In this document: positions 1 through 9,565 of the stretch, piece after piece
How the letters are laid out: the number at the start of each line of letters is the position of its first letter
Position numbering within the stretch: the stretch's first letter is position 1
Source of the DNA: Gymnothorax reevesii
Lineage: Eukaryota > Chordata > Actinopteri > Anguilliformes > Muraenidae
NCBI GenBank assembly: GCA_029721435.1
Contig: CM056592.1
Coordinates: forward strand, 34,731,611 to 34,795,610
Reading direction: 5' to 3'
DNA length: 64,000 bases
The notes under the pieces: model-generated
Database searches by the model: none
Told to the model about the DNA's origin: nothing
The model's input: the letters and a program-made list of their open reading frames with translations, nothing else
Position numbers and translations under genes: made by a program

Positions 1-540
1 CCAATTTCAGCAGGCCGAGCAGATATCGAGCATCACCTAATATCAATTTTGTTCAGCCAACTAAAAATTATATCCAATTATTATTGTGACTGAACTTTGA
101 GTTTGAATGGCTTGCAGTTAACTTGCTAGCTTGCTATCAGAGCTGATAGAAGGGAACTGAATGATAAACTATGCCGACAAGGCAAGAGCTAAACTGAGCT
201 TGTTAGCTGATGGAGCCCTTACTTGTATTTTTACGGAAAGTCAGTTTTCTTCCCATTTTTTCTGACAATTATTTCGATGAGAAAAAACAAGTGATTATTT
301 TTGGGAATACGATTCTTTGCACAGATTGCAAACATCCTTTCCGGGGAAAACATTTTGGAGTTAAAAGAATATATTTTCCTGAAATATATGGTGGAAGAGG
401 AGTAAAATTAAATGCTCTTTAGGTGCTTCAGTTGCTATTGAGTGACACTTCATATAATATGCCAATATTAATATTTGCTTCCAATTTGTGAACAATCCCT
501 TATGAAAAATTACTGTGGTACCAAATTATAGTTATTCTTC
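1..540. other. unremarkable non-coding sequence
   Basis: AT-rich sequence with no recognisable repeat or coding pattern. A 70-codon open frame at 210-422 has no familiar motif and no splice context, so I do not treat it as a gene. Confidence 0.4.
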
Positions 541-760
541 AGTAAATGGATGATATTATCGCCACCATAGTATGACATTACTATAGTGATATTATAGTTA
601 TTCAAACTACAGCAATACAGTTGTGTGGACTATAGTATTACCATGGTACTGTTGACTGTGGTAATACTATTGTTATAATGTGATGGCTATAGGACTACTC
701 TAGTTATACAAGGCAAACTACAGTAATAGCATAGTTATGCCAAAATAACTAAAATTACTA
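541..760. repeat. degenerate ACTATAGTA/TAGTTAT-rich repeat with hairpin
   Basis: Variants of ACTATAGT, TATAGTTAT and GTAATACTAT recur through about 200 bases. AGTATTACCA at 634-643 pairs exactly with TGGTAATACT at 659-668 across a 15-base loop. This resembles the inside of a decayed palindromic MITE or an old simple repeat. I could not place element ends or a target duplication. Confidence 0.4.
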
Positions 761-1434
761 AGAAATAATGATAAGATATTTTCATGAGGGATTTACGCTG
801 CACAAGAGCAAACTATTTATGTCTTGTTATTTTGGCCTAGTAATATTGTGACATCATCTTTTAAATCTTTACTGCAGCGTGAGCAGTTTTAAAAGGCGAG
901 GTGTGTACTGATATGCGTGCGAGGGAGTGTGTTCTTGTGCGTAGTGAAGGAGATTGAGTGTTAAAAGATGCCCTCTCTTCTCTCTCGCTCTTTTCCGTCC
1001 GAGTGACCAGCACGCCGTGGCGGTGTGGGGCTGGCCGGCCGACAGACGGCCTGAAATCACTTTGCGTTCCACTTCCTGGCGCGAGCGACAGGATATGGAT
1101 GTCTCTGCTCCCTGGCTCCGCGCTTCAGTACTGTGATTAATGGCACCCACTTCTCCCCCCATCTCATTCTGTTACTGTCAAGAGTTAAGTGGGCCGGAGA
1201 CAATAATAAACAGTCAGCCTACTGTGAACCCCCCCTCCTCCGTTATTTTACACCCAACAACCCCCCGCAGTACGCACACATACATATATGTCAGCACGCA
1301 GACGCATACTCCTGCTAACATGCTCAAATGACGACACATAACCACCCTCTCTCTCTCTTATTATCTCTCTCAATCTCACCCTCTCTCAATTTCAATTTCA
1401 AAAGTTTTATTAATATATCAGCATGTGCTGCTCA

Positions 1435-1438
<4 letters not shown>
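761..1438. other. non-coding sequence, GC-richer centre
   Basis: 850-1200 is more GC-rich and more complex than its flanks and could be a regulatory stretch. The overlapping open frames on both strands (for example 869-1162 minus) carry no motif. 1340-1400 is a CT-rich low-complexity run next to the TA microsatellite. Confidence 0.25.

Positions 1439-1503
<65 letters not shown>
1439..1503. repeat. (AT)n microsatellite
   Basis: About 32 uninterrupted AT units. It abuts the left end of the Tc1-like element that follows, whose TA target site is the last unit of the array. Confidence 0.97.
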
Positions 1504-1504
<1 letters not shown>

Positions 1505-2736
1505 CGCCCTCAATAATTATTGGCACCCCAATTATTTTATTGCAGAAGCATACTCTCACACTGAAAACTGAAGAAAAATGTAACCTTCAACTCAAGTGCA
1601 TTTTAGGGGAAAGAAAGAATCCCTGACTAAAAAGAAATTATTTTTCATAAAATCACCTGTTCCACAATTATTGGCATCCCTAAAAATTCCTAGGAATTAA
1701 ATGTAATTGAAGTATTTCTGTCATTTCTACTGTAGTTTACAAAGTTGATCAGAGTTTCTAGGAACATTTAATTAGTATATCATCACTTCCCGTTTCCCTG
1801 GGGTATAACTATGCCGTGACACAGAGGCCATTTCTCTTATCCACTCTTCAGCAAGACAAAGGAACACACCATTCAAGTAAGGCAGATGTGTGTCGACCTT
1901 CACAAGTCAGGCAATGGCTACAAGAAAATAGCCACTCACCTGCACCTCCCATATCTACAGATGACACCAAGATAGAGCTTTTTGGCAACAAACACTCTTA
2001 AGTGGGTCTGGCGGAACACAAAAGATGAGTATGCAGAAAAGCACCTCATGCCCACTGTGAAGCATGGGGGAGGATCGGTGATGCTGTGGGCCTGTTTCTC
2101 TTCCAGAGGCCCTGGGAACCTTGTTAGGGTGCATGGCATCATGAACGCTTTGAAATACCAGGACATTGTGAAACAAAATCTGGTGGCCTCTTCCTGAAAG
2201 TTGAAGATGGGTCATCACTGCATCTTTCAGCAAGATAATGGCCCCAAATCTACACAGAAATGGTTCACCAGACACAGAATCAAGCTCCTCCCATGGCCAT
2301 CTCAGTCCCCAGACCTCAACCCCATTGAAAACCTGTGGAGTGAGCTGAAGAGGAGAGTGCAGAGGAGAGGACCCAGGTCACTGGATGATTTAGAGAGATT
2401 GTGCAAAAAAGGAATGGTCGAAGATCCCTCTTTCTGTATTCTCTCATCTTGTGAAACATTATAGGAGATTAGGTGCTGTTTTGTTGGCAAAAGGGGGTTG
2501 TACAGAGTATTAACATTAGGGGTGCTAATACTTGTAGCATTCATGATTTGATGTAAAAGAATTATTTATTATTGTGGGATTTTTTTTCCCACTGAATAAA
2601 TGCACTTGAATTAAAGGTTGGATTTTGCTCTTTTTTTCATTGTGGTCCCATATTTTATTTTGAAAAAAAAAAAACTGAATTTATTAGAAGCTGAAGAACA
2701 CATCTTAACCAGGCGTGCCAATAATTATGGAGGGCG
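1504..2736 (+). mobile_element. Tc1-like DNA transposon (copy A), internally deleted
   Basis: The ends are inverted repeats: CCCTCAATAATTATTGGCAC on the left against the complement of CCAATAATTATGGAGGGCG on the right, each next to a TA dinucleotide (1502-1503 and 2737-2738) as expected for Tc1/mariner. A second, inner repeat pair (TCAAGTGCATTT near 1591 and its complement near 2600; ATTATTGGCATCCC near 1667 against the complement of GGGTGCTAATA near 2519) gives terminal repeats of about 200 bases with an inner repeat, the IR/DR layout known from fish Tc1-like elements. At about 1.23 kb it is shorter than the usual 1.6 kb, because the first half of the transposase is mostly missing. It sits between an AT array and a CA array. 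Confidence 0.93.
1880..2513 (+). pseudogene. Tc1-like transposase pseudogene (DD34E type)
   Basis: Transposase that once cut and pasted the surrounding element. What remains is a scrap of the N-terminal helix-turn-helix region near 1888-1950, then a jump into the catalytic domain: a DDTKIELFG-like segment near 1960-1985, the GGGSVMLWACF motif near 2068-2100, QQDNGPK near 2230 (second catalytic Asp) and [11 protein letters not shown] near 2310 (catalytic Glu). The last reading frame ends in GGCTEY and a stop at 2511-2513. Only about 30 residues separate this Asp and Glu where the family has 34, which implies a small in-frame deletion. Frame changes occur near 2000, 2195 and 2440. It is plainly inactive. 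Confidence 0.93.
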
Positions 2737-2738
2737 TA

Positions 2739-2780
2739 TACACACACACGCACACCCACACACACACACACACATATACA
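2739..2780. repeat. (CA)n microsatellite
   Basis: Imperfect CA array with CG and CC interruptions, directly right of Tc1-like copy A. 2781-2900 after it is G-rich unique sequence. Confidence 0.95.
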
Positions 2781-2902
2781 TAGGCACCATTTGTGGGGGG
2801 GGCATTGAGTCTCCCGCACCTCCAAAGTAAAGGTTGGGGGTGCGAAAACCCTGAAAAGTTAAAACCCCGAGTTTTCGTAGTTCGTCTGCCCCATTCAGTC
2901 AA

Positions 2903-3003
2903 GCTACTGATTAAGGTAATGCGGGACCTTAAAGGCTAGTGCAAGCCGTCTATGATCGCAGGTTTAGAAGTTGAATCCATTTTGGAATTAATATTCATGT
3001 CCA
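2903..3003 (+). repeat. left arm of a long inverted repeat
   Basis: About 100 bases, beginning AAGCTACTGATTAAGG and including CCGTCTATGATCGCAGG and GGAATTAATATTCA, match the reverse complement of 5640-5765 with small gaps. The pair lies about 2.6 kb apart facing inward. Either these are the terminal repeats of one DNA transposon or two copies of one repeat in opposite orientation. No transposase was recognised between them, only tandem repeats and a gypsy insertion. Confidence 0.8.
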
Positions 3004-3778
3004 AAAATGTGTGTCCTTGATTCGTTGCCGTGGCCTACTCTAAAAAAAAAAAATTCTGATTGTGAATATCACATCGTCTTTAGCTGCTGTTGTAACAACT
3101 CGGGAAGATAAGGTAACAGAATGTGAGCAACCGTACTGCAATTTACTGAGCTGGGGTACGTTTCACAAAAGCGTAGCTATTTGCTAACTTTCAACAACTT
3201 CCAGAGTCCGAGTACATTTTAAAAAATGTACCTTGGTTTGTTTTAATGCTTTTGCATATGTGAATACGTTAATAATATGCAATCGCCTTTATCAAAAGTG
3301 TTCCCCACTTCCATATGAGCACAAGCACGAAAGACAGTACAATTTCATTTTTCACAGAAATGTGGATTAATAGGTTTTTCAACATGATAATTTAGACATG
3401 TGCTTTATATGAAGAAGCTATATGGTCTTAACTACTTGTAAAGTAAATTTTGGCGGGATTCATTGGTTTTTGGCAATGCAGTAGACAAATTACGGTAAAG
3501 AAACGGGCTATTTTTAACATTAATGTGTAAAAATTACGCCTAAAATAATAAGTAAGCAGTTCCTTCATTGGCAAAAATAAAATACACACCCTAACAGAGG
3601 TGTTCCGTTTTTCTTGTCTTCGCTCAAATGTTTTCATCGAGGAACAGCGCTCTGCCGCAAGTAGGATTGTATCTGGACCTCATTTTCATCATCCAGCTGG
3701 ACACATACTGGAAATGAATTGTGATGTTTGCTTCAGAATTTCCCTTGCTGAGATTAGACGCAGTCAAATATAAGGAAG
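3004..3778. other. non-coding sequence inside the inverted pair
   Basis: AT-rich sequence without a recognisable protein or repeat signature. If the inverted pair is a transposon, this is its non-coding interior. Confidence 0.4.
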
Positions 3779-3988
3779 AGGCTATTCGCCCTGCGGAAAG
3801 AGCGGAACGGATTATAAAATGAGATCTCTTATTGGCCCAACTGTGGGGCAAATAGCAGAAGTGCTTCTCTTTTCGTCCCATCGTGGCGTGAATGGCAGAA
3901 CTGCTTCTCTTGTTGACCCCGTTGTGGGGCAGATAGCTGATTGTTTTTCCCCAATTTACCCCCACTGCGGGGCAAATAGCCACTTCCA
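3779..3988. repeat. ~41-base tandem repeat plus an inverted partial unit
   Basis: Three to four degenerate units of about 41 bases run from 3836 to 3988. Each carries a GTGGGGCAAATAGC-like core followed by AGAA.TGCTTCTCTT in the first two units. At 3781-3796 the sequence GCTATTCGCCCTGCGG is the same core in reverse orientation, so the block can fold back on itself. The open frame on the minus strand here (3624-3989) simply reads through the repeat and has no known domain. Confidence 0.75.
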
Positions 3989-4134
3989 AAATGGGAAGTA
4001 CCGTAGTTAATTAACATAATTTTATATTTCTGGAAAATGACATGCAGGCTATATCTGTGATGAGAGCCATAATCTCCTGAGAGCCACAAAGAAAAGTCCA
4101 AAACACACGCACAAACATCCAGAACCATGACAGG

Positions 4135-5060
4135 ACGCCCCCCCCCCCCCAAGGGACAGCCCCAGACGCTCCCAAAAAACCCCGAGCAGGGATCCAGCAC
4201 TGCTCCTCAAGACACCAAACCCTCTGACCACCCTGATAAGCCGGTGCAAAATGGTGCCTCCTATCAGCGGCAGCCTTCCGTTTATGCACCACCATGGGGA
4301 CAAACAAACAGCCCGATGGCTCCCCACCAGAGCCAGGGTTGGGCCACAAGGTCTCCTGCACAACAGACTCAGTATCCCCCTGTATGGGAGCCACAATCCG
4401 AGCCGCCGTAACAACCGACCCCGAAAGGGGATCAGGGCCCGAGTAGTCATACATCCGTGACAAGGCGCCAGGCTTCATGCTCTTGGAGCCAAGGCGATAA
4501 GCCAATGCAAAGTCAAAGCGATTGAAAAACAATGCCCACCGGTGTCTGCCAGGAATCATGTCGCCTAGTCTGCTGGACACACTGGGGATTCCGGTAATGC
4601 ATCCAAACCACAAATGGATGTTCAGTCCCCTCCAACTAATGGCGCCACTTTTCTAACACCAAAGGTCCAGAACTAAATCGTTTCTTCAACTCTTGAAGAA
4701 GGAGGCTGCTGGAGACTAAGCAAACGACGTGGAGGAATTCCTCTAAGAAAGCGCAATGATGGGGGCAGCCACAGTGCTGAAATTGCGAATAAACCTCCTA
4801 TAACAATTTGCAAAGTCCAAAAGTCGTTTAACCTCCTTAACATTCTAAGGGGCAGGCCAATTTCTAACCGCTGCCACCTTGTCAGGGAATAGTTTGATCT
4901 CACTATCGTAAACACAATGTGGAGGCAAAGACAAACCCCGTTGTTTGCCAAAATCCTCCGCGAGATCAACATAATCATCTGACACGTTGGGAGGCAAACC
5001 AGGGTTCAGCATGGCTCCTACAGACCAATCTTGTTCAGAACCCGATGCCTCCCCCATGGG
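4135..5060 (-). pseudogene. gypsy pol pseudogene (RT and RNase H remnants)
   Basis: The minus strand encodes, in order, a segment resembling the start of the reverse transcriptase region (SLPPHCVYDSEI near 4915), a jump to LFPDKVAAVRNWPAP near 4850 from the end of that domain, a frameshifted [16 protein letters not shown] stretch near 4790, the RNase H end WALFFNRFDFALAYRLGSK with KPGALSR near 4490-4540, then a basic segment with GQRVW near 4225 that resembles the region after integrase. The RT palm, its YxDD motif and the integrase core are missing. Several stops and frame changes are present. This is a relic with no function. Confidence 0.87.
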
Positions 5061-5109
5061 TTGAAATTTGGGGCAACTTGCCGGAATGCCAGGAGCAGCG
5101 AAAAGAGAG

Positions 5110-5496
5110 AACGTGAGCAGCGAGGAAACAGTACAAACACAGAGAACAACACAGACCAAACGCAAGAACTCGCGCCTCCAAAGGACGTCTTATAGTCTGA
5201 ACACCGGAGGCAACGCGAGAGAGAAAAAGGGAGAAGAGACTCCAAAAATCAGAGAATAGAAAGTCTTTCAGAACGTGACAAAAGATTTCTTCAGCTATAG
5301 TGCGTAGCTAAACACAGACACTCTAGCGAAGGAGGTGTGCCGGACCTCCTGCTTATATAGATTCTGGGGAAATGCCGCCCCAGCTCAATCAACCAGCTGG
5401 GTAAAGAATTTGATAGCCCAGGAGACGATATCGTCCCAGGATGAGAGCCTCGGAGAAACGTCCGAAACACACGCGCAAACATTCAGAACCGTGACA
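5110..5496 (-). repeat. 5' LTR of the gypsy element with TATA box
   Basis: Minus-strand LTR starting TGTCACGG at 5496. TATATAA lies at 5353-5359, about 140 bases into the LTR, where the element's own promoter would be. The LTR 3' end is uncertain. I place it near 5110 because the sequence turns into leader or coding-like sequence beyond that point. Confidence 0.7.
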
Positions 5497-5639
5497 ATAT
5501 CAGGCAATTATATTTCTTAAACTAGTTTGTTAAAAAGACCCCTGTGATATATAGACAACTTGACTTTTGTTACCCTGTCTGTATTATGTTTATGAAGCAA
5601 TAGCCGATTTAATAAATAAGCCTACTGTCAACTTTCGTG

Positions 5640-5765
5640 AAATCTTCAAGACTTGAATATTAATTCCGATTTGGACTCAGCTTCCAAACCTGCAACTGCA
5701 ATCGTAGACGGTTTGCATTATCCTTGTTAAGAAAGGTCCTGCGTTGCCTTTATCAGTAGCTTATG
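5640..5765 (-). repeat. right arm of the long inverted repeat
   Basis: Reverse complement of the 2903-3003 arm, sharing GGAATTAATATTCA, CCGTCTACGATTGCAG and AAGCTACTGATAAAGG with a few small insertions. Divergence between arms is visible throughout, so the pair is old. Confidence 0.8.
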
Positions 5766-6454
5766 CTTAAATTTAGCGCTGTGGTTATATCGGCTACTAA
5801 TTTGCAGCTTGGGATTTCATTTTCATAGTCGAGATAGAGTGTAATATTGACCATGCGTCTGCAGCATGCGGCACGATTTAAACACAGCAGATGACAGAAG
5901 ATTTGTATGCCTATAGCGTTGTAGTAGGAGTAGAGTTAAGAGACCGCTTAGCCGATGAACCACACGTTGTATGCATCATTATTGTGTGCGCATGTTGCGT
6001 GCGCCGTGAAACAGGCTGGAAAAAAATGCGACACGTGTATCCTATAGGCTAACGCAATGTTTAAGGTCCTGTTTGCAATTTCAAATCCCAGGCTAAATAA
6101 ATGACTGAAAACAGTTGGACCTACGTCCATAAATGCAGTGATGTAAAAGGGATGCTCCCATTCAATTCATGTATGCCTTCATACATCGCATCCATTCAGC
6201 CAATTAATGTTGTTTCACAGATCACAACCAGATTTAACATCAATCAAATGAAGTAGGCTCCTGATATTTTCTAAATAAACCTTTTTAAGATTCTAAAAGG
6301 CTGGACTTTGGACAAGGCAGCCTCCCCATGGGAATACAGCAGCCTGAAAGAAAATATTGTGACCCCTCCAGTGTTGACCTGAACACATGAAACATAGGGG
6401 ATCTAATCAAATACTTTGTAGTTACATCTAATAACTATATACATTTAAAAATAT
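5766..6454. other. unremarkable non-coding sequence
   Basis: Mixed-composition sequence between the inverted repeat arm and the next Tc1-like element. I see no gene, no repeat structure and no strong motif cluster. Confidence 0.4.
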
Positions 6455-6536
6455 TACAACCCCAATTCCAAAATAGTTGGGAGTCTTGGGACACAGTGTA
6501 AATTGTTAATAAAATCAAAAAACACTGGCCCTCATT

Positions 6537-8069
6537 TTTCAAACTGGCGTAGGATCTGGTGTAGATTCTGGTGTAAATGTCAGCGTTCACCAGGTGTCAC
6601 GTCTGATTCACTAAAAGTGTGTGCGTCGCTGATTTCGGTGTAGAACTGGCGTAACGTTGATAAATCTGGCGGATGAAACCAGCGTAATTTACATGACACG
6701 GCCCTATAAATTCATGCCCTGGGAGGCATAGTCCTGCCCACTTTACGACATGGACACGCGAAAGACGGCAAAGAACAACAAACTTTGCTGAGGAGGAAAT
6801 AAAAATTTTCACGTACGAGGGGGAGAAAAACAAAATAATTTTATTTGGAAGCCTTAAGAGTGGCATAAAGGGAGCCCAGTAGGCTGCAGTTTGGAAAACT
6901 ATTGCGGTAAACACTGCTGGGGTGGAAAACTGGAGTGCAGCAGAGGTTTTATTTAATTTATTAATTAAATCAATTTATAGATCCATGATATATTAAGTTA
7001 TATAGCCTACATAATTGACAATCTAAGTGCTTTACATGTAGGTAAGAAAAAGTGGTCCGATTTTAAGATCGCCATCAAAAAACGGGTTGCTGCGCTCAAG
7101 CGCAGCAGAGCACGGACCGGTGGAGGCCAACCAGACTCGAACCTCTAGCTGTCACCATTCGAGGAGCACGTGGCAGCAGGGCTCCCCCGTGCATCGTGGG
7201 AATACGAGACGGTGGGGACACGGACGAGTCCCCACCGCCTCCATCGAGCTGCATGAGGGTAATTGTTAAAATACAGTCTGCAGAGATCACTCTTCATTGT
7301 ACTTTTATCAGTGTTACTCCATGAGATTTTATTGTGTGCAACACAAAACCAGCAGCCACTCGTCACTTTCCCAGTGAGATCTCTGTGCCAGAAGTTCCTC
7401 TCACATCAGACAGAATCGTGTTCCTCTAACAATAGAAGATCTGCCATTGTGATCATGGTTCTTAGCTCGTTAGTTAATGTACTCTTATGGTTACTCAATC
7501 AAAGTGACGGCAAAATAAATAAAAGTTTGATGAAACGAGTGTAAATGTGCACACGCTAGTAATAAATTTGATCTTCTAAAATAATTACACGCAAACTTAT
7601 TTTCCAGTCTGGCATTAATTAAGTTGCGTTTCTTTTGTTGTTCAGAATATATCTGACTAGATGACCATCTGACATACCACTCTGCATATCTGTCAAGTCA
7701 CGCATTGCACTTAATGAAATTGATTGTAATTCTCAGCCGTCTAGCCTGACAAGCAGGTTGTCTCAAAATATAAGTTTAATCAATTTCTCAACACAGGTGT
7801 CTTCCTTATTTATTTAGCCTATTTATTCCTTTTACTAATAAAAGCAACAACAGCATGATGTCCTAATCGCTGCATTTTATTAATAATTTTGACAGCTGCC
7901 CTCATTCCTGCTGTTCGCTGGTTTCAAATCTGCATACACCGGGTCAGACCTGGCGTGAGATCTTTGTGGACCGTTCGCTCACGTTCAGATTGATAAATGC
8001 CGATCCTTGCAGCAGATTTGGTGTACACCTTTTTTTTTTTGGTGTACGCATGTTTGATAAATGAGGGCC
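6537..8069 (+). mobile_element. PIF/Harbinger-type element inserted in copy B
   Basis: The ends GGCCCTCATTTTTCAAAC at 6537 and the complement of GTTTGATAAATGAGGGCC at 8069 are inverted repeats. Removing the segment rejoins the left terminal repeat of the host Tc1-like element, so the insertion is certain. It carries a broken Myb-like gene typical of the Harbinger superfamily but no recognisable transposase, so it is non-autonomous. The flanking triplets ACT and AAT could be a decayed 3-base target duplication, which fits Harbinger but is weak evidence alone. Family assignment rests on the Myb-like reading. Confidence 0.8.
6750..7240 (+). pseudogene. Myb/SANT-like DNA-binding protein pseudogene (Harbinger accessory)
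   Basis: Harbinger elements encode a second protein with a trihelix/Myb-like domain that binds the element and brings in the transposase. A start at 6750 is followed, after a +1 frame change near 6770, by a segment with NFAEEEIKIF, KNKIILFGSLKSGIKGAQ, a stop, and AAVWKTIA. The frame continues to 6945, breaks, and resumes at 7042 with KKWSDFKIAIKKRVAALKR. The gap 6946-7041 begins GT and ends AG and is AT-rich, so it reads as an intron. Beyond a stop at 7146-7148 an LSPFEE-like stretch continues the homology to about 7240. The stops and the frameshift make it non-functional. The domain resembles those of NAIF1/MSANTD-type proteins, which I know to derive from this source. Confidence 0.75.
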
Positions 8070-8297
8070 AATGACTTTCAAATCACACCAGCCAGTATTT
8101 TATTCAAAATAGAGCAGAGATAACATAGCAAATATTGAAACAGAAATTTTACAATTTTATCCACAAAATGAGCTCGTTTCAAATTTGATGGCTACTACAG
8201 GTCTGAAAAAAGTTGGGACAGGGGCCTGTTTACCATGGTTTAGCATCCCCTCTTCTTTTTAACACAGAGTGGAGGCGTCTGGGCATTGAGGAGACAA

Positions 8298-8440
8298 GTT
8301 TCTTGATTGATTGATTCCAAGTTTATTTATACAAGGACAATGAAAATTAAACATAATTTTAGTCCAAAAGAACCAAAAAAGATGTTTTGTACAATGAGAT
8401 TATAGCCTTGGCTAATTCGCATCCTAAGTCCCCAATCAGA
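8298..8440. repeat. short insert in copy B, possible retroposon 3' tail
   Basis: About 140 bases interrupt the minus-strand transposase reading between its residues just after the catalytic Glu region and its C terminus. The insert begins with (GATT)3 and contains TTTATTTATACAAGGACAAT. A short tetranucleotide tail of this kind is common at the 3' ends of LINE or SINE copies, but I cannot name the family. Confidence 0.5.
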
Positions 8441-8459
8441 CTTCATTGAGTTTAGCCAA

Positions 8460-9565
8460 TGAAATTTGATCCCACTCTTGTTTAATACAAGCTCCCAGCT
8501 GTTGGAGAGTTTTGGGTCTCCTTTGACAGACTTTTCATTTAATTATGCACCAAATGATCTCAATCGGTGAAAGATCAGGACTGCAGGCAGGCCAGTTCAG
8601 CACATGGACTCTTCTACTACGAAGCCATTCTGTTGTAATAGCTGCAGTATGTCGAAATACACAAGGCCTTCCTTGGGATAGATGTCATCTGGAGGGGAGC
8701 ATATGTTGCTCTAAAACCTTTATATACCTTTCAGCATTCGTGTTGTTTTTATAGCGATCAGTGTGTCCGTCCGTCTGTAATAAAATCGTTTCCGGACCAG
8801 AACTCGAAAACTATACCACTTATAAACACCAAATTTGGTATGGAGCTTCTCCTTATGGTCTAGTTGTGCCTTTTGGGGGTTTCGGTCCGTCCGTCTGTCC
8901 ACACAACCTGTAGGTTACACAACCTACAGCCGGGGGGATCCGCCATTGCCAGATGGCTCTTGTTTAAAACATGCAAATGTCCTACACCATATGCACTAAT
9001 GCATCCCCATACCATCAGAGATGCTGGCTTTTAAACTGAATGCTGATAACAGGAGGGGTGGTCTTTCTCCTCTTTAGCCCGGAGGACACTACGCCCATGA
9101 TTTCCAACAAGAATGTCAAATTTGGACTCGGTTGATGACAAGACAATTTGCCGCTTTCCTAGAGTCCATTTTAAATGAGCCTTGGCCCACAAAAAAACGG
9201 CGGTGCTTCTGGATCATGCTCAACAATGGCTTCCTTTTTGCATGATAAAGTTTTAGGTGGCATCTGTGGATGGCGCGGTGGACTGTGTTTACAGACAGTG
9301 GTTTCTTGAAGTATTCCTGGGCCCATTTAGTAATGTCAATGACAGAATCATGCCGGTGAGAGATGCAGTGGCGTCTGAGGGCCTGAAGATCATGGGCATC
9401 CAGTAAAGGTCTTCGGCCCTTATGCACAGAGATTTTTCCAGTTTCTCTGAATCTTTTGATGATGTTATGCTCTGTTGATGATGAGACCTTCAAAGCCTTT
9501 ACAATTTTACGTTGAGGAACATTGTTTTTAAAGTATTCCACAATTGTTTTTACGAAAGCCTTCAC
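8460..9565 (-). pseudogene. Tc1-like transposase pseudogene of copy B
   Basis: On the minus strand the open part at 9116-9565 is the DNA-binding half: two helix-turn-helix units with NNVPQRKIVKALKVSSST, NIIKRFRETGKISV, then LQALRRHCISHRHDSVIDI and VNTVHRAIHRC, as in fish Tc1-like transposases. The catalytic half lies downstream to about 8460 and ends in CSPDLSPIEIIW (Glu region near 8540), followed by a stop inside CIIK.KVCQRRPKTLQQL. It is interrupted by the repeat at 8722-8965. Stops, frame changes and two insertions show it is dead. Confidence 0.9.
8722..8965 (-). repeat. hairpin plus GTCC/GTCT-run repeat, inserted in copy B
   Basis: This segment splits the transposase reading of copy B. 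It contains GTCCGTCCGTCTGT runs at 8765-8778 and 8884-8900 with ACTCGAAAACTATACCAC and CACCAAATTTGGTATGGAG between them. A perfect hairpin follows: CTGTAGGTT at 8908-8916, ACAC loop, AACCTACAG at 8921-8929. Similar modules occur at 13350, 18150, 26380, 27645 and 61760. I do not know an established name for the family. Confidence 0.6.

Larger units (their letters stand above)
4060..5496 (-). mobile_element. Ty3/gypsy LTR retrotransposon, heavily deleted
   Basis: Read on the minus strand, the 5' LTR begins TGTCACGGTTCTGAATG at 5496 and has a TATATAA box. A second LTR start, TGTCATGGTTCTGGATG, lies at 4132 just after a G-run that fits the polypurine tract, and matches the first for about 55 bases before diverging or being truncated. 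Between them are fragments of pol only. At about 1.4 kb it is far below the usual 4.5-6 kb. I see no gag, protease or integrase catalytic core. It lies inside the 2903-5765 inverted pair, so it probably inserted there later. Confidence 0.88.

Noticed and set aside
7128..7150. On the minus strand GAGGTTCGAGTCTGG looks like a tRNA T-arm
   Set aside because: It falls within the Myb-like reading of the Harbinger-type element, and no matching acceptor or anticodon arms are present.
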